Shown one piece after another: positions 9,697-18,830 of a stretch of 64,000 nt of DNA; positions within the stretch are counted from its first letter, which is position 1, and every line of letters begins with the position of its first letter. Made by a program: the position numbers and the translations under genes. The notes beneath the pieces are model-generated. The model had not been told where the DNA came from. It worked only from the letters and a program-made list of their open reading frames with translations, and searched no databases. The stretch comes from Pseudobacteroides cellulosolvens ATCC 35603 = DSM 2933. GTDB lineage: Bacteria; Bacillota; Clostridia; Acetivibrionales; DSM-2933. The stretch is taken from assembly GCF_001262605.1 (NCBI RefSeq), contig NZ_LGTC01000001.1, forward strand, positions 1,343,501 to 1,407,500, read 5' to 3'.

Positions 9697-10314
9697 ATGA
9701 TGATTATCAATAAACTACGTTGTGTCAAAAGTTCATTACAAACAATACTAGTGACAAATGACAGATATAGCGATAAATCAGCCACTCTTGAAACCTTTGA
9801 GAAAACAGGAGACGTTTGGGAGAGGGTTTTTCCGCCAATGAATGCTGTGCTTGGAAAGAACGGTTTTACTTGCAACAAGATAGAAGGTGATGGAAAATCT
9901 CCAATAGGAGTTTATAAATTGCAAACATGTTTTGGAAAATACCCTAATCCCAGCACCTTACTTCCATATAGACAAACAACTGAGAATGATACTTGGGTTG
10001 ATGATGTTGATTCCCTCTACTACAACACCTGGCAGGTTAATCCCGCTTACGGAAGGTGGAGTTCAGGAGAAGTATTAAGACCTGAAGACGGAGTTTACTA
10101 TGATTATTCAATTGTTATAAACTATAACACAGCAGACAGGATTCCAGGTAGAGGGAGTGCTATATTCCTGCATATATGGGAAGGCCCTGATGTGCCAACC
10201 TTTGGATGTATAGCAGTTGAATATGACAACTTGCTGAAAATTATTCGTTGGTTAAATCCCTCCAGTAACCCAATAATAATTCAAGGTCCTATGAATGAAG
10301 TGTTAAGATGGTGA
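9697..10314 (+). CDS. L,D-transpeptidase (YkuD-superfamily)-like protein
   Basis: The protein has 205 residues and no signal peptide. The central and C-terminal part matches the L,D-transpeptidase catalytic fold (COG3786-like). It has GDGKSPIGVYKL, then SAIFLHIWEG and PTFGCIAV, giving the conserved His and the catalytic Cys (GC) of the family. The family cross-links or remodels peptidoglycan, but this protein has no export signal and no LysM domain. The cellular role is therefore unclear and may rest on non-classical export. Two adjacent ATG codons (9697 and 9700) are possible; the TGGAG site at 9688-9692 spaces better to the second. It diverges from the GH5 gene. Confidence 0.75.
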   Translation: MMIINKLRCVKSSLQTILVTNDRYSDKSATLETFEKTGDVWERVFPPMNAVLGKNGFTCNKIEGDGKSPIGVYKLQTCFGKYPNPSTLLPYRQTTENDTWVDDVDSLYYNTWQVNPAYGRWSSGEVLRPEDGVYYDYSIVINYNTADRIPGRGSAIFLHIWEGPDVPTFGCIAVEYDNLLKIIRWLNPSSNPIIIQGPMNEVLRW

Positions 10315-10460
10315 TTCAGGCTTTAAATTTGATTTACTGCTAAGATAATTACCGTTTGTTGTAAACCTATAATTCTTATGATACAATCATTGTAAAGTCT
10401 GTATCACAACATTAAAGATCTGTTGTTTATACTTGATCCTTATGCCAAAGGAAGTGAATC

Positions 10461-10805
10461 ATGTTATCTGCATTGCAATCATATTTGCCTGAAGCATTAA
10501 AATGCATGGCTTTAACTGTTATTATTGAATTATTATTAGCTTTAGCTTTTAAAATACGAAGTTTCAAGCTTATTGTGATAGTAAATATTTCTACTCAGAT
10601 ACTTTTACATATTGTATTACTTACAACTTTTTACACAACACTATACAGATATTCTGATATAATCTTCAAATGTACCGAAGTAGCAATACTTTTTATTGAG
10701 TTCTTAATATATTCGTTATTTATAAAAGATAGAAAAAAACTTTTTATATTTCTTTATACATTCACTGCAAACCTGACAACATTTTTGATTGGCTTGTTTA
10801 TATAG
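10461..10805 (+). CDS. small hydrophobic membrane protein, unknown function
   Basis: The protein has 114 residues and three or four predicted membrane helices (about 15-30, 33-55, 66-83 and 92-113) and little else. AAAGGAAGTG precedes the ATG. I do not recognise a family. The stop codon TAG (10803-10805) lies within the left inverted repeat of the MITE-like element that follows, so the present C-terminus may have been set by that insertion. It starts 146 nt after the transpeptidase-like gene. Confidence 0.6.
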   Translation: MLSALQSYLPEALKCMALTVIIELLLALAFKIRSFKLIVIVNISTQILLHIVLLTTFYTTLYRYSDIIFKCTEVAILFIEFLIYSLFIKDRKKLFIFLYTFTANLTTFLIGLFI

Positions 10806-10904
10806 ATACCGAACTGTAAAGTTATATATCAGTTCGCCTGGAATAGCCCTTTTTCAGCGATTCTGCTCTCTTTATATAACTAATTTTACAGTTCGGTATC
10901 TATA
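10801..10904. mobile_element. MITE-like element with 20-bp terminal inverted repeats
   Basis: The 104-bp segment is bounded by perfect 20-bp inverted repeats: TATAGATACCGAACTGTAAA at 10801-10820 and its complement at 10885-10904. GTTATATA recurs internally, shifted by 4 nt, on the other arm. The ends begin with TATA, compatible with a TA target duplication. There is no coding capacity. The arms are too long and too widely spaced for a simple terminator, although the RNA would fold into a long hairpin. No second copy was seen in this window. Confidence 0.6.
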
Positions 10905-10925
10905 ATCTAAATGCACAAAAAATGC

Positions 10926-11264
10926 CTAAAAATCATCTTTCACAAGTTTTTCTATAGTGTTTACATCGTGCAAATCCAATGATCTTAGTGCCGGCCCTTC
11001 TATTACACCGCCTTCATAGGAAAACCTTGAGCCGTGGCATGGGCAATCCCAGGACTTTTCAGCAGGATTCCAGCTTAATTCGCAACCCATATGTGTACAC
11101 GTTGTATCTACTACATGTAATGTGCCTTGTTCATCTCTATAAGCTCCGGCTTTTTGACCGTTTGCTTCAATTATCTTTCCTTCACCAGGTCTAATGATAA
11201 TCAGAGTTATGTGTAGAGGCCATCCAGAATGATTGGGGCGGCTTTTTAAAATCTTTCTGTTCAT
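10926..11264 (-). pseudogene. Rieske [2Fe-2S] domain, remnant of a larger oxidoreductase
   Basis: The 112 residues carry a complete Rieske centre: CTHMGC and CPCHGSRF supply the two Cys and two His ligands. The segment from PGEGKIIEANGQKAGAYRDE to the end resembles the C-terminal domain of FAD-dependent (DadA-type) oxidoreductases such as Bacillus YhfW. The N-terminal 23 residues (MNRKILKSRPNHSGW...) do not fit, and no FAD domain is encoded upstream before the histidine kinase gene. I infer that this is the surviving 3' end of a deleted gene. It could still be expressed as a small Rieske ferredoxin. Confidence 0.65.
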
Positions 11265-11417
11265 CTATATTCATAATATTTCTCCTATAAAGCATCATAA
11301 AAAGAATACATATATATTATGCATATATAGAGTTTTTTATCCGTCCTCATCTCCTTTTAAAAGCACCCAACACATAGAATATCAACAACACAGCCTTAGG
11401 AGCTTAATTATCAAACT

Positions 11418-12308
11418 CTACTTGTATAATGGAAGTTCAACATTTATAGTAAGCTCATTCCCATTTAAGTTGGCACTTACCTTCCCTTCCATTTGCTCAC
11501 ACAGGAGCTTTATTATATGCAGGCCAAGGCCTGTACTTTTACTCCTTGCCTTATCCCCCGTATAGAAACGCTCAAAAATGCGTGCTGCATCAATGACAGC
11601 CGCATTCTTAACGGGATTTTTGAATGATATGACTGCATTTTCAGAAGCAGTAATAGCAACGTAGACATCACCAGCAGAATAAGCCACACAATTACGTATC
11701 AGATTTCGAACTATACGCACCGTCATACCTTGGTCCGCCATTGCAAATACCGTTGGTGCCTCATGAAGCTTTACTTCTATACAGTGCTCCTCAAAAGAAG
11801 ATACTGACTCAGCAAGGCACTCTGTAACAAGATTTGTAATATTAATAGGTTCAGTATTAGCTTTGGGGTCTGCATTTATAAGATATGAGTACTCAAAAAA
11901 TTGTTCAATTAAGTTCCCTAACTCCTCCGTATGCTTCCTGGCAACTTGTAGCTTTTTCTTCTGTTCTTTAGTCAGTTCACTGGTTTGAAGAAGCTGTTGA
12001 TAGCCTTTGACGGCAGTAAGAGGGGTACGCAAATCATGTGATATATTTGCAATTAGCTCCTTAAACCGCTTTTCCTCACGAACGCTTTCAAGACGGAGGG
12101 TTTCCTCCGCCTTTAAGCACTTGTTGATATTTGAAGTTAATTTATTTAGCTCACCATTAATAAGTTGCAGACTTACAGGCTGTTTTGTATCCAATGTAAG
12201 CCTTTTTAAAAGCTGCCTGTTAATGTTTCGTATTTGCCTTTGGAGTATGACAATATATAAGACAAGCAGAAAGACTGCAGCAATTAGAATACCAGTTGTC
12301 CCTCCCAC
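11418..12308 (-). CDS. sensor histidine kinase
   Basis: The protein has 296 residues. One N-terminal membrane helix (about 5-22) is followed by a coiled linker, the HisKA dimerisation domain with the phospho-acceptor in ANISHDLRTPLTAVKGY, and an HATPase domain. The latter has RNLIRNCVAYSAGD (N box) and STGLGLHIIKLLCEQ (G2 box). With so little extracellular sequence it resembles the intramembrane-sensing kinases paired with BcrAB-type ABC transporters. It lies 17 nt after the permease gene, at the end of a four-gene set with the response regulator at 14152-14826. Confidence 0.92.
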   Translation of the reverse strand: MGGTTGILIAAVFLLVLYIVILQRQIRNINRQLLKRLTLDTKQPVSLQLINGELNKLTSNINKCLKAEETLRLESVREEKRFKELIANISHDLRTPLTAVKGYQQLLQTSELTKEQKKKLQVARKHTEELGNLIEQFFEYSYLINADPKANTEPINITNLVTECLAESVSSFEEHCIEVKLHEAPTVFAMADQGMTVRIVRNLIRNCVAYSAGDVYVAITASENAVISFKNPVKNAAVIDAARIFERFYTGDKARSKSTGLGLHIIKLLCEQMEGKVSANLNGNELTINVELPLYK

Positions 12309-12325
12309 CTTTTCACAACCTTCCG

Positions 12326-13111
12326 TTATTTAATTTCGGATTTTCTAAACACACTCCATGTAACAGTCAACATTGCAATTATAAATACCATACTAACTAA
12401 GATTGCTTTAATGATATCTTCAGTTGCTGTATTAGTTGTCAAAAGGGTATAATCTCCTAAATATGGAGTACATGAAAAAATAATTTTTAACATCTCTATT
12501 CTTGCCAGCTGCGGGCAAAAAATTGTTAGGCCATAATAAACGGCAACCACAACAACCGACTTCTTAAATAAAAAGGCCATCGGAACACACAAGCTTAATT
12601 GTGCAATGTATACGATGAATAGGGTCAGCATAACAGTAAGTAATTTAAAAGCTTCCTGCATATTAAAGGATATACCGGACTCCTGAGTTACTATATTCAA
12701 AAATCCCAGTCCGATAGAGCCAATGCTAAACTTTAAACCTGTGTTTAGAGCAATAAATGTTATGATAGCATATGGAAGTAAAATGAATACTATGGCACAA
12801 AAAGCTGCAATAGCTTTGCTTACAACAATGGAAATCCTGCTGCATCCACTTGCTACAGCATCATGAATTATTTTATTATCAAAATCACCACAGATAGTAA
12901 TACTTATGATAACAGCACCAAGAATACTTATAATGTTAATATCCGAGAACATGAAACCGATTCCGCTCATTCCAGGATCAATCTTCCCTTGAGAAATAAG
13001 ATATGCTATTACTGCCATTGCTACAGCACATGATAATGTAATTCCAAATAAAACTTTTACAATAGATGATTTGAACATCTTATATAAATCAGCATAGATT
13101 AAATTATACAT
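12326..13111 (-). CDS. ABC-2 type permease (BcrB-like)
   Basis: About 261 residues with six hydrophobic segments (first about 18-42, last about 232-256) form the membrane subunit for the adjacent ATPase. An earlier in-frame TTG at 13126 exists, but GGAGGTGA lies there. The ATG at 13111, 8 nt downstream of that site, is the better start. The site is inside the 3' end of the ATPase gene and the genes overlap by 8 nt, indicating translational coupling. Families of this type export or sense peptide antibiotics such as bacitracin; the specific substrate is unknown. Confidence 0.88.
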   Translation of the reverse strand: MYNLIYADLYKMFKSSIVKVLFGITLSCAVAMAVIAYLISQGKIDPGMSGIGFMFSDINIISILGAVIISITICGDFDNKIIHDAVASGCSRISIVVSKAIAAFCAIVFILLPYAIITFIALNTGLKFSIGSIGLGFLNIVTQESGISFNMQEAFKLLTVMLTLFIVYIAQLSLCVPMAFLFKKSVVVVAVYYGLTIFCPQLARIEMLKIIFSCTPYLGDYTLLTTNTATEDIIKAILVSMVFIIAMLTVTWSVFRKSEIK

Positions 13112-14027
13112 TGCGGTCACCTCCAATAACGGAAATAAAGTAGTTTTCGAGGGTATCTCCCTGAATACAGTAGTTTGTTATCACAATACCATTATCAAAG
13201 ATAGTCCTTGCTACCAATTCCTTGTCATCTAAATAATCGTATAGTTTAACCGTTTTATCCGGCATAACCTTATAGTTGCTTGTACCTAGCTGCATTTCCA
13301 AAACACTTACCAACTTCTCCGGCTGATCACATCCTATTAGAATATGATGTTTGCAGTTTTCTTCAAGCTCTGTTTGGTTGATGGTTTTTTTAATTATTCC
13401 ATGATGGATAATTATATAATTGGTAGCAACTTGATAAAGCTCCGGCAGATTGTGGCTGGATATAAGAATTGTCATATTTCTTTCTTCGCAAAGCTTATTT
13501 AACAAATTCCTTATCTCCACTACACCTAAAGGATCAAGACCATTGATAGGTTCGTCCAGAATAAGCAGTTCGGGATCTCCAAGTAAAGCTATGGCTATGC
13601 CTAATCGCTGTTTCATACCTAAAGAAAAGTTCTTGGCTTTCTTTTTTCCTGTATCTTTAAGTCCTACCAGCTCCAGCAGTTCGTTTTCTATCGATGTCCT
13701 TGGAATCCCCCTTATTACTCTGTGATATGTAAGGTTTTCCAGTGCAGTCATGTAGGGAATCAAGCTGGGGTACTCAATCATACATCCCAACCTTTTTCTT
13801 TCAGCCTGCAAGTCCCTTTCACCACATTTACCAAAAAGTTCAATGTCTCCCTTTGTGGGGAAAACAAGTCCTGCAGCAATACGCATAAATGTAGATTTTC
13901 CTGCACCGTTTTGTCCAATTAAGCCATATATTTTACCAGCCTCAAGACTTACCGACACATCCTGTAAAACATTTGTACTATTATAGGTTTTTGTCAGGTT
14001 ACTGGTTTTCAAAACATAATCTTTCAT
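13104..14027 (-). CDS. ABC transporter ATPase (BcrA-like)
   Basis: The ATPase has 307 residues. The Walker A motif is GLIGQNGAGKSTF, the signature motif is FSLGMKQRLGIA, and the Walker B motif is LLILDEPINGLDP, followed by the His switch ISSHNL. The C-terminal extension of about 90 residues is typical of bacitracin-type BcrA proteins. It energises the coupled permease (8-nt overlap). It follows the response regulator gene by about 124 nt. A role in antimicrobial-peptide resistance is inferred from the gene set, not shown by the sequence. Confidence 0.92.
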   Translation of the reverse strand: MKDYVLKTSNLTKTYNSTNVLQDVSVSLEAGKIYGLIGQNGAGKSTFMRIAAGLVFPTKGDIELFGKCGERDLQAERKRLGCMIEYPSLIPYMTALENLTYHRVIRGIPRTSIENELLELVGLKDTGKKKAKNFSLGMKQRLGIAIALLGDPELLILDEPINGLDPLGVVEIRNLLNKLCEERNMTILISSHNLPELYQVATNYIIIHHGIIKKTINQTELEENCKHHILIGCDQPEKLVSVLEMQLGTSNYKVMPDKTVKLYDYLDDKELVARTIFDNGIVITNYCIQGDTLENYFISVIGGDRNV

Positions 14028-14151
14028 TTTCTCACCTGCCCTTTCTTTATGAAAAGTGTAAAAGTTAATGACTTTTCATATAATTAAGTATAAAACCTAA
14101 AGGTTTAGAAAAGGTTAAGCTGCAAAATAAAATGTAAAGATTTCGATAAGA

Positions 14152-14826
14152 TTATTCTTTATAAAGTCTATAACCAAGCCCCCATACTGTTTCTATATAC
14201 TCATTGTCCGGGTTGGCTATTTTTAGTTTACTTCTTAAATTGCTCATGTGGGTCTTTACAGCATTGTCATCACCTAGATATGCATCCTGCCATATGATTT
14301 CATAAAGATTAGCTTTGGTAAATACCTTGTTTCTATTTTTGATGAGCTGTTCAATGATCAGATATTCTTTAGCTGTCAATTCAAGCTCTATGTTATTGAC
14401 AGTTATGTGTTTTGAATTAATGTCAACTACCATATCCTTATATTTATACACCTTTTCCTCCAGCTTTTTAAAACGCCTAAGGCATGTCTGTACCCTTGCA
14501 ACTGCTTCTCCCAAATCAAATGGTTTTGTTATATAATCATCAGCACCCATTTTCAAAAGCTCTATTTTTGTGCCTGTAATATCCTTAGCAGAAATAATTA
14601 TAACAGGAACATCGGAAAATTTACGCACTTCTTTTAATATTTCATCCCCGCTTTTATAGGGCAGCATAATATCAAGGAGAATCAGATCATATTCCCCTTC
14701 ACTTATTTCTTTAAGGCCATCTATGCCTGTATATACTGAACAAACCTGATATCCCTCTTCATTCAACACCTCTGCAAGCATTTTATTTACATCTTTGTTA
14801 TCTTCAACGATCAGTATTTTATACAT
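14152..14826 (-). CDS. OmpR/PhoB-family response regulator
   Basis: The protein has 224 residues. The receiver domain (1-115) has VEDNKD, the phospho-acceptor Asp in LLDIMLPYKSGDE and the Lys in YITKPFDLG. The winged-helix output domain (about 130-224) has ELTAKEYLIIEQLIKN, DNAVKTHMSNLRSKL and VWGLGYRLYK. It is the first gene of the operon with the ABC transporter and histidine kinase, and probably activates it. About 180 nt without a gene separates it from the germination remnants downstream. Confidence 0.93.
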   Translation of the reverse strand: MYKILIVEDNKDVNKMLAEVLNEEGYQVCSVYTGIDGLKEISEGEYDLILLDIMLPYKSGDEILKEVRKFSDVPVIIISAKDITGTKIELLKMGADDYITKPFDLGEAVARVQTCLRRFKKLEEKVYKYKDMVVDINSKHITVNNIELELTAKEYLIIEQLIKNRNKVFTKANLYEIIWQDAYLGDDNAVKTHMSNLRSKLKIANPDNEYIETVWGLGYRLYKE

Positions 14827-15006
14827 TATTATTCATCACTCACCAATCATCCGAAACATTTCAAATTTGCCCATAAATCCTTTATATATGGCCAATACTA
14901 TAATTAATTATACTATATCATAATTCTGTATCATACAATAATAACCTTTTAGATTTCACATTTTTACCCTTTTCTTAACTACCCTAATTGTACTGAAAAC
15001 GTGAAG

Positions 15007-15421
15007 TTATTCTTTCTTCGGTTTGTTTTTAGTGTTGAGCTTTTTCCTTACTAATGCAACGACCAGAAGCACTGCAGGCAAAATAAACCCGAAAGTAATG
15101 GCAGCAGAAGACCTTACCACCATGTCCCAGTTGACCTGATAAGGAACATCCTTATACACAATTCCTGAATAAACAGCCACTCTAGCTCTAGCTACTGCTT
15201 CCAAACCATATAGAAGAGCAATTGCCAAGACAGCTATAAATAAAATATTTATATGATACTTTGTAATTTCGGTCATATACACTGTTGTAAAAAAATCACC
15301 AAAATACCATATAACATCGGTACCTGCCAATAATTCTACCATAATTAAGCTAATAGACACAAAGCCTCCCAGCCATTTGCCAAGCAGCTGCTGCGCAAAC
15401 TCTAAGAATCTCAACGCCTGT
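15007..15421 (-). pseudogene. germinant receptor permease (GerAB-like), internal and 5' deletions
   Basis: The frame encodes about 138 residues, against about 365 for the family. The first part (LEFAQQLLGKWLGGF...FGDFFTTVYM...LYGLEAVARA) matches the GerAB region around TM2-TM4. It then jumps at about residue 80 to a C-terminal piece (NWDMVVRSSAAITFGFILPA...ALVRKK) like the last helix. The N-terminus is fused out of frame to the truncated gerC-like gene. The product cannot form the ten-helix permease, so this is a decayed gene. Confidence 0.75.
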
Positions 15422-15991
15422 CATCACCGGGTTATCTCCGTCAGAAATAATCTTGTTGACAAGTTCAAAAATTTTAGTGGTTTTTGTTGGCGACCATACT
15501 TTCTCAGAAGTTTCAAGAGCATTGTATACTTCCATTTGCGATACTGTTTCTGTTTCCAAAGGCGTTATGACTTTCAAAATATTATGTGCTGTTGTTCCTT
15601 TTGCTATAAGAAAATAAAAGTCAGTACGGTATTCGTGTTCGCGGACAAAAAAGTCCAACATGTCTTTAATACCTTCTTTTGCGATTTCTTCACCAAAAAT
15701 AACAGTTCTCACGTGCGAATGGTACATTTTTCTAGGAGAATGTTCTGTAATCTTCCTTATTATCTGAAACAAGTCTTTTCCGCTTTCTGTGTATAACACA
15801 ATAGACGCCTCATTGGGAGCCTTTGCTGAAATTGCTTTTGGATTCATTACTTGATAAGTAACTAAATAGCCTTCTTCCGACTTATCAATTCCTACGGAAA
15901 CGGCTATTCCAATATCAGTTAATTCTTCCGATAAACATCCGCCTAGAAACATGTTTGCCAGTATAATAAGTACTAATAATAACTTTTTCAT
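15350..15991 (-). pseudogene. germinant receptor lipoprotein (Ger(x)C), 3' truncated
   Basis: The lipoprotein signal peptide (LANMFLGGCLSEELTDIG, lipobox Cys at residue 19) and the N-terminal domain of Ger(x)C are intact to about residue 190 (NPVMTGVEIL). The frame then runs for 17 residues through sequence that encodes the GerAB-like protein in another frame, and stops. The family is usually 370-400 residues, so about half is lost. The junction at about 15420 shows one deletion that removed the gerC 3' end and the gerB 5' end. Confidence 0.8.
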
Positions 15992-15997
15992 TATATA

Positions 15998-16678
15998 TCA
16001 CCTGAATTCCGGATTTTCTTTTTCTTTTTTCGTTACTATATTATCCGCATCCACCCTTGGCGTGTTTAACCCACTGATTACTTTCGGCCTCGTTTTATTA
16101 AGCCACAAAGGATACCTGATAATGGTGTCTTTTGTGGCGTATTTTGCTTTTGGTTCAATGGGTGTCATATAGGGAATCCCGATTGATTTCAATTTGCACA
16201 AATGAAGAATTAATGCAATAAGTCCCATAAAAACACCATACAATCCAAATATCCCTGCTAACACCATTAGAACAAAACTTATTATCCTTGCAGCGTTAGC
16301 CAATGAGTAATTTGGTATTGCAAAGCTTGAAATAGCAGTTATTGACACTACTATTACCATAAACGCAGACACGATACCAGCCTCAACAGCAGCCTGACCT
16401 AAAACAAGAGCACCAACAATTGAAATAGCAGGGCCGATAACCCTTGGCATTCTTATTCCCGCCTCTCTTAGGATTTCAAATACACCTTCCATCAATATTG
16501 CTTCAATAAAGGCGGGGAACGGAATACCTTCACGCTGTGCTGCAATACTTATCAGCAATGGAGTTGGAATCATCTCCTGGTGAAATGTAATTAATGAAAT
16601 ATATGCTGCCGGAACAAAAAGCGTAAGAAAAGCAGCAACAGAATCGGGCTTTTCTGAGTTTAATAATTCCGGGAATAA
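15998..16678 (-). pseudogene. germinant receptor subunit A (GerA family), 5' half missing
   Basis: Reading back past the ATG at 16573, the frame stays in GerA homology to a stop at 16679-16681 (FPELLNSEKPDSVAAF...ISLITFHQEMIPTPL). The rest (REGIPFPAFIEAILMEGVFE, EAGIRMPRVIGPAISIVGAL, AVEAGIVSAFMVIVVSITAI) is the C-terminal membrane half of GerA. The N-terminal soluble half of about 250 residues is absent; the dockerin gene's terminator lies directly upstream. A restart at 16573 could make a membrane fragment, but it is unlikely to be a receptor. Confidence 0.8.
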
Positions 16679-16749
16679 TTACTAAAATTTATTCTCATGC
16701 ATATATACTATATGTTTTGCAATAATCATTTTACATTTTTAATTATTGC

Positions 16750-16806
16750 AAAAAATCCACTTCTTTCTCAAGGCTTATTTAGCCCTTGGAAAAGAGTGGA
16801 TTTTTT
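16750..16806 (-). terminator. terminator after CotH-dockerin gene
   Basis: The arms AAAAAATCCACTTCTTTCTC and (complement) AAAAAATCCACTCTTTTCC form a long, slightly imperfect stem with AAGG/CCTT at the top. It begins 20 nt beyond the stop of the gene at 16827 and ends in a T-tract on the minus strand. Confidence 0.75.
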
Positions 16807-16826
16807 CACCGTTACTAAGCAGTATA

Positions 16827-18830
16827 TTACAATGCAGGATAACTTGTTGGAGTAGCACTAAAATGTCTTACCAATACTATAATGTCTGCCATGTTAACAA
16901 CATTATCGTTATTCAAATCATTATCTGCTTTATATTTAGTATCACCCATAACTGCACTAAATCCCTGTGCTATTTGAATGACATCTGTCATATTTATTAC
17001 ATCGTCCTGAACGCCGCCTATTTTAATATCTCCAGCCCACATCATTATAGGAGAGCTTGAAGTAGATGATCCTAGAACAACGTTTTTATTAACTATAACA
17101 TTCTTAATCTCCCTGTAGAGATAATTAGGCTTGCTTATTTTTATTGTATAGCCTGACGGGTTTAATGGTAAAGGAACATTATTTATTTCAAAGTACCCTG
17201 CTTGGTTTGTTGTAGCAGATAAATTTGCACCTACTACTTCTACTTTAAAGCCGGATAACAGATTCCCGCCTGGGGAGTTAGTAAAATCAGGTGCTACGTA
17301 TCCTGAGATTTTATAACCGTTTGATGTTGGTGTCGGCGTAGGTGTTGGTGTAGAGCTTGGCTTTGTAGATACTACAGGTGTCGGAGAAATAGTAATTGGT
17401 GCCAAATAGGTACTTACAGCACTATGACGTCTGGAAATAAGATTTTTAAGGTCGGTAACCCCTTGATTAAATTGAGTTGCACCATTAGTCAGAAAACTAT
17501 ATGGGCTCTTTTCTCCTTCCGTTCCTACTACATATGGACGAATTAGTTCCTGCAGCTTGCTTATTTTCGAATTAATTGTGGATTGATTAAAACAAGTACT
17601 CATTGCATTTTTCATTTCATAATGATAAATGTTTTTGTAAACAGGATCATCTATTAGGAAACGGATTAATGGCCAGCTATTTCCAATTTCACTTAGTGAA
17701 AGAGTAGCTGGTATTGTATTACCAGGCATACCTGGAAAACCACCAAAACCGCCTCCCATGCCACCCATGCCCATCATAGTAAAAGGGTCATCTGAGAGCG
17801 ATAAATTAAAATCCCATGGGACATATACCATACGCCCATTATCCCCTAAATCCTGGTACAAATAATGATTCTTAGTTACCCATCCGTATGTATCGAAGTT
17901 TGTAATTGCCGTATTGATTGCAAGCCATTTGAGGAAAAGATTAACATTAAATACTTTTTCCAGGTTTGCCCTCCATGTAGCAGCGTTTGACCGCGGAGCA
18001 TTAAGTGCAGTAACAAGTGCCTGAAGGTCGGTCCAGTCATCTGCATCTTCATTGGTTTTCTTCTCGTAGCCTTCCTTTTTAAATACTGTCAAATCAGCTC
18101 CGTTTGAAGTTGTACCCATGCCAAAACTCGTTGGTGCTGACAGACCTTTGTACATATTTCCGTCACCATTTGTAAATTGGGTATCCAGCATCTTATTCGC
18201 AGGATCCTCAAATCCTGTATATAATCCCCAATACACAGGTCCGCTTCCTGAATCTATATACACCCTGTAAAACGCACCACAGGCTGCAGGGACTCCTGCT
18301 GAACGAAAAATATCACTGGTAAGCTTGTCTCTCATAAACGTAGGGTCATACCAACAATTGCTGAGTTTAAGATCCTTGAATCCATAAAATCTTTGATTGT
18401 CAATCTCAGGATATTGATCTTCAAATTTATCAAACTTTAAGTGTAAAGGAAGTTTATGCTTTTGACTTTGCAATGGAGTATATAATGTACTTGATCCTTT
18501 ATACCTTACACCTACATTAGTCCATGTAAGGCCATTGAATTTTACTGTGGACGGTACATATATGGGATCTTCAGTACTCATCATATTAAGCGACTTTACA
18601 TTAGTTTCCATTTTATTATAGTTTTCCGAACTAATAACAATATCAATTCTGTTGACCTTGTCCTCAGGGAAAATCAATGAATAGTTTGGATCTGCTTTTT
18701 TACCATGGCTTTCTTCAGTCCAACCTTGTGGCCTGGTTACATCAGCTGCATTGATCCCTATAGGGTTAATATTTACCAGCGAAAACACCAGACAGGTTGA
18801 AGCTGCCAGCATTTTTAAAAATTTTTTCAT
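16827..18830 (-). CDS. CotH-family protein with dockerin
   Basis: The protein has 667 residues with a signal peptide (1-28). A CotH kinase-like domain covers about 55-470: GVRYKGSSTL, LPLHLKFDKFED, FYGFKDLKLSN, YRVYIDSGSG and VPWDFNLSLSDDP, the last corresponding to the metal-binding Asp loop. Right after it is an unusual Gly/Met-rich stretch (MMGMGGMGGGFGGFPGMPG, about 352-370). A TPTPTPTPTS linker, an X-like module (about 503-590) and a type I dockerin (VINMTDVIQIAQGFS and NVVNMADIIVLVRHFS) follow. CotH proteins are atypical protein kinases in spore coats. A dockerin fusion implies a cellulosome-borne kinase or structural protein; activity is inferred only. The terminator at 16750-16806 suggests a single-gene unit. 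Confidence 0.88.
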   Translation of the reverse strand: MKKFLKMLAASTCLVFSLVNINPIGINAADVTRPQGWTEESHGKKADPNYSLIFPEDKVNRIDIVISSENYNKMETNVKSLNMMSTEDPIYVPSTVKFNGLTWTNVGVRYKGSSTLYTPLQSQKHKLPLHLKFDKFEDQYPEIDNQRFYGFKDLKLSNCWYDPTFMRDKLTSDIFRSAGVPAACGAFYRVYIDSGSGPVYWGLYTGFEDPANKMLDTQFTNGDGNMYKGLSAPTSFGMGTTSNGADLTVFKKEGYEKKTNEDADDWTDLQALVTALNAPRSNAATWRANLEKVFNVNLFLKWLAINTAITNFDTYGWVTKNHYLYQDLGDNGRMVYVPWDFNLSLSDDPFTMMGMGGMGGGFGGFPGMPGNTIPATLSLSEIGNSWPLIRFLIDDPVYKNIYHYEMKNAMSTCFNQSTINSKISKLQELIRPYVVGTEGEKSPYSFLTNGATQFNQGVTDLKNLISRRHSAVSTYLAPITISPTPVVSTKPSSTPTPTPTPTSNGYKISGYVAPDFTNSPGGNLLSGFKVEVVGANLSATTNQAGYFEINNVPLPLNPSGYTIKISKPNYLYREIKNVIVNKNVVLGSSTSSSPIMMWAGDIKIGGVQDDVINMTDVIQIAQGFSAVMGDTKYKADNDLNNDNVVNMADIIVLVRHFSATPTSYPAL

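Noticed and set aside
10801..10904. Simple rho-independent terminator
   Set aside because: The arms are 20 bp and about 64 nt apart, with no T-run; a MITE-like element fits better, though a long hairpin would still form in RNA.
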